From assembly GCF_004348595.1 (NCBI RefSeq), contig NZ_SMKD01000007.1:17161-81160 (forward strand): 64,000 nucleotides of DNA, in the 5' to 3' direction. Below the pieces are notes generated by a model. The model was not told the DNA's origin. It saw only the letters and a program-made list of their open reading frames with translations, and ran no database searches. Within the stretch, counting starts at the first letter, position 1; the number at the start of each line of letters is the position of its first letter. Shown piece after piece: positions 63,534 to 64,000 of this stretch. The stretch comes from Micromonospora sp. KC723. Lineage in GTDB: Bacteria > Actinomycetota > Actinomycetes > Mycobacteriales > Micromonosporaceae. The position numbers and the translations under genes are program-made.

Positions 63534-63890
63534 TCACCTCAGGTAGCTGACCAGCGAGAGGTTACGTTCGCGGACGCCCTGCACCACCAGGTCGGCCATC
63601 CGCCCCGCGCCGTACTCGGAGAAGTGGGTGTTGTCGGTGACCCCGTCCGGCGACTGGCGCAGGAAGAGCTGGGCGGAGTTGGTCGGCCCCATCGACTCGA
63701 CCAACGCCTCGCTCTTGGCGGTCAGGTCGATCACCGGCACGTTCAGCGAGGAGCCGAGGCGGCGCATCTCGGCCGGCAGGTTGACCCCGACGCCGTTGAC
63801 GTGCAGCGCGGTGTCGGTGAGCTGGCTGCCGTTGAACAGTCGCCGCACCGGCGGGGTGACCAGAACCGGCACGCCCGTTACCTTTTTGAT
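63534..63890 (-). pseudogene. SGNH/GDSL hydrolase, C-terminal fragment
   Basis: About 115 residues of a rhamnogalacturonan-acetylesterase-type SGNH hydrolase: VPVLVTPPVRRLFNGSQLTD, NVPVIDLTAKSEALVESMGP, and the catalytic Asp-His block GVTDNTHFSEYGAGRMADLV. Upstream of about 63890 homology ends and the last 110 bp of the window read as different DNA, so the N-terminal Ser block is missing. Either an insertion sequence interrupts it or it is a remnant. Confidence 0.75.
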
Positions 63891-64000
63891 CGTCCCCAGC
63901 CGGGGACTGCTCGGTCGCCTGGCCCGGTATGACTTACTGCCCCTGTCGTGTGGATGATCCGGGGGGTGTTGTCGCCGGGTCGGGTGGCGTCGGCGGACCG

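Noticed and set aside
63891..64000. New gene start at the right edge
   Set aside because: A plus-strand frame (VWMIRGVLSPGRVASAD) may open a transposase, but too few residues are visible to support a call.

Overview
The window is high-GC actinobacterial DNA, most likely from Micromonospora or a close relative in the Micromonosporaceae. The evidence is the very high GC, frequent GTG starts, the TatB/HtrA/O-methyltransferase and DUF3117/Tag/DivIVA/FolP2 blocks in an order much like Mycobacterium tuberculosis Rv1207-Rv1224, and a PopR/ClpP3 pair of the Streptomyces type. Calls rest on reading the sequence and remembered family features. No database search was run.

1-17.4 kb is core chromosome: tatB (partial), htrA, an O-methyltransferase, pepA, a DUF3117 protein, paaX with an enoyl-CoA hydratase, a four-gene block (DivIVA-like, SRPBCC, tag, hypothetical), a folP2-like gene, a lone nuoA, a secreted cell-surface protein, korAB (2-oxoacid:ferredoxin oxidoreductase), a K+ channel with RCK domain, and popR/clpP3 with two tandem PopR boxes between them.

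17.4-40.0 kb is accessory DNA. A dead tyrosine integrase lies beside tRNA-Arg(CCU). The 5' half of that tRNA plus about 290 bp of upstream flank occurs again at 36.86-37.17 kb, so 18.6-36.86 kb looks like an island inserted at the anticodon loop. Inside are IS5, IS110, IS256 and IS30 remnants, a polymorphic-toxin locus (LamG-type secreted protein, 2300-aa RHS protein with pretoxin Hint domain and C-terminal toxin, likely immunity protein), a second orphan toxin/immunity module, several truncated housekeeping genes (MFS, Nudix, ilvD) and a DUF4143 ATPase behind three direct repeats. 37.2-40.0 kb is a gene graveyard.

40.0-52.7 kb holds phzF, a three-gene sugar ABC uptake operon, a sigma factor / S8 peptidase / CHAT protease cassette that looks like an undescribed proteolytic signalling system, and two secreted carbohydrate-binding proteins, one truncated.

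52.8-61.3 kb is one tightly overlapping minus-strand operon: APC permease, two DUF1989 proteins, a biotin-dependent carboxylase annotated in relatives as urea carboxylase but better read as guanidine carboxylase, and allophanate hydrolase. GlnR-like half sites lie upstream, with a divergent TetR gene. The right end has a second TetR gene facing a small membrane protein gene across two tandem palindromic operators, and a broken GDSL hydrolase.
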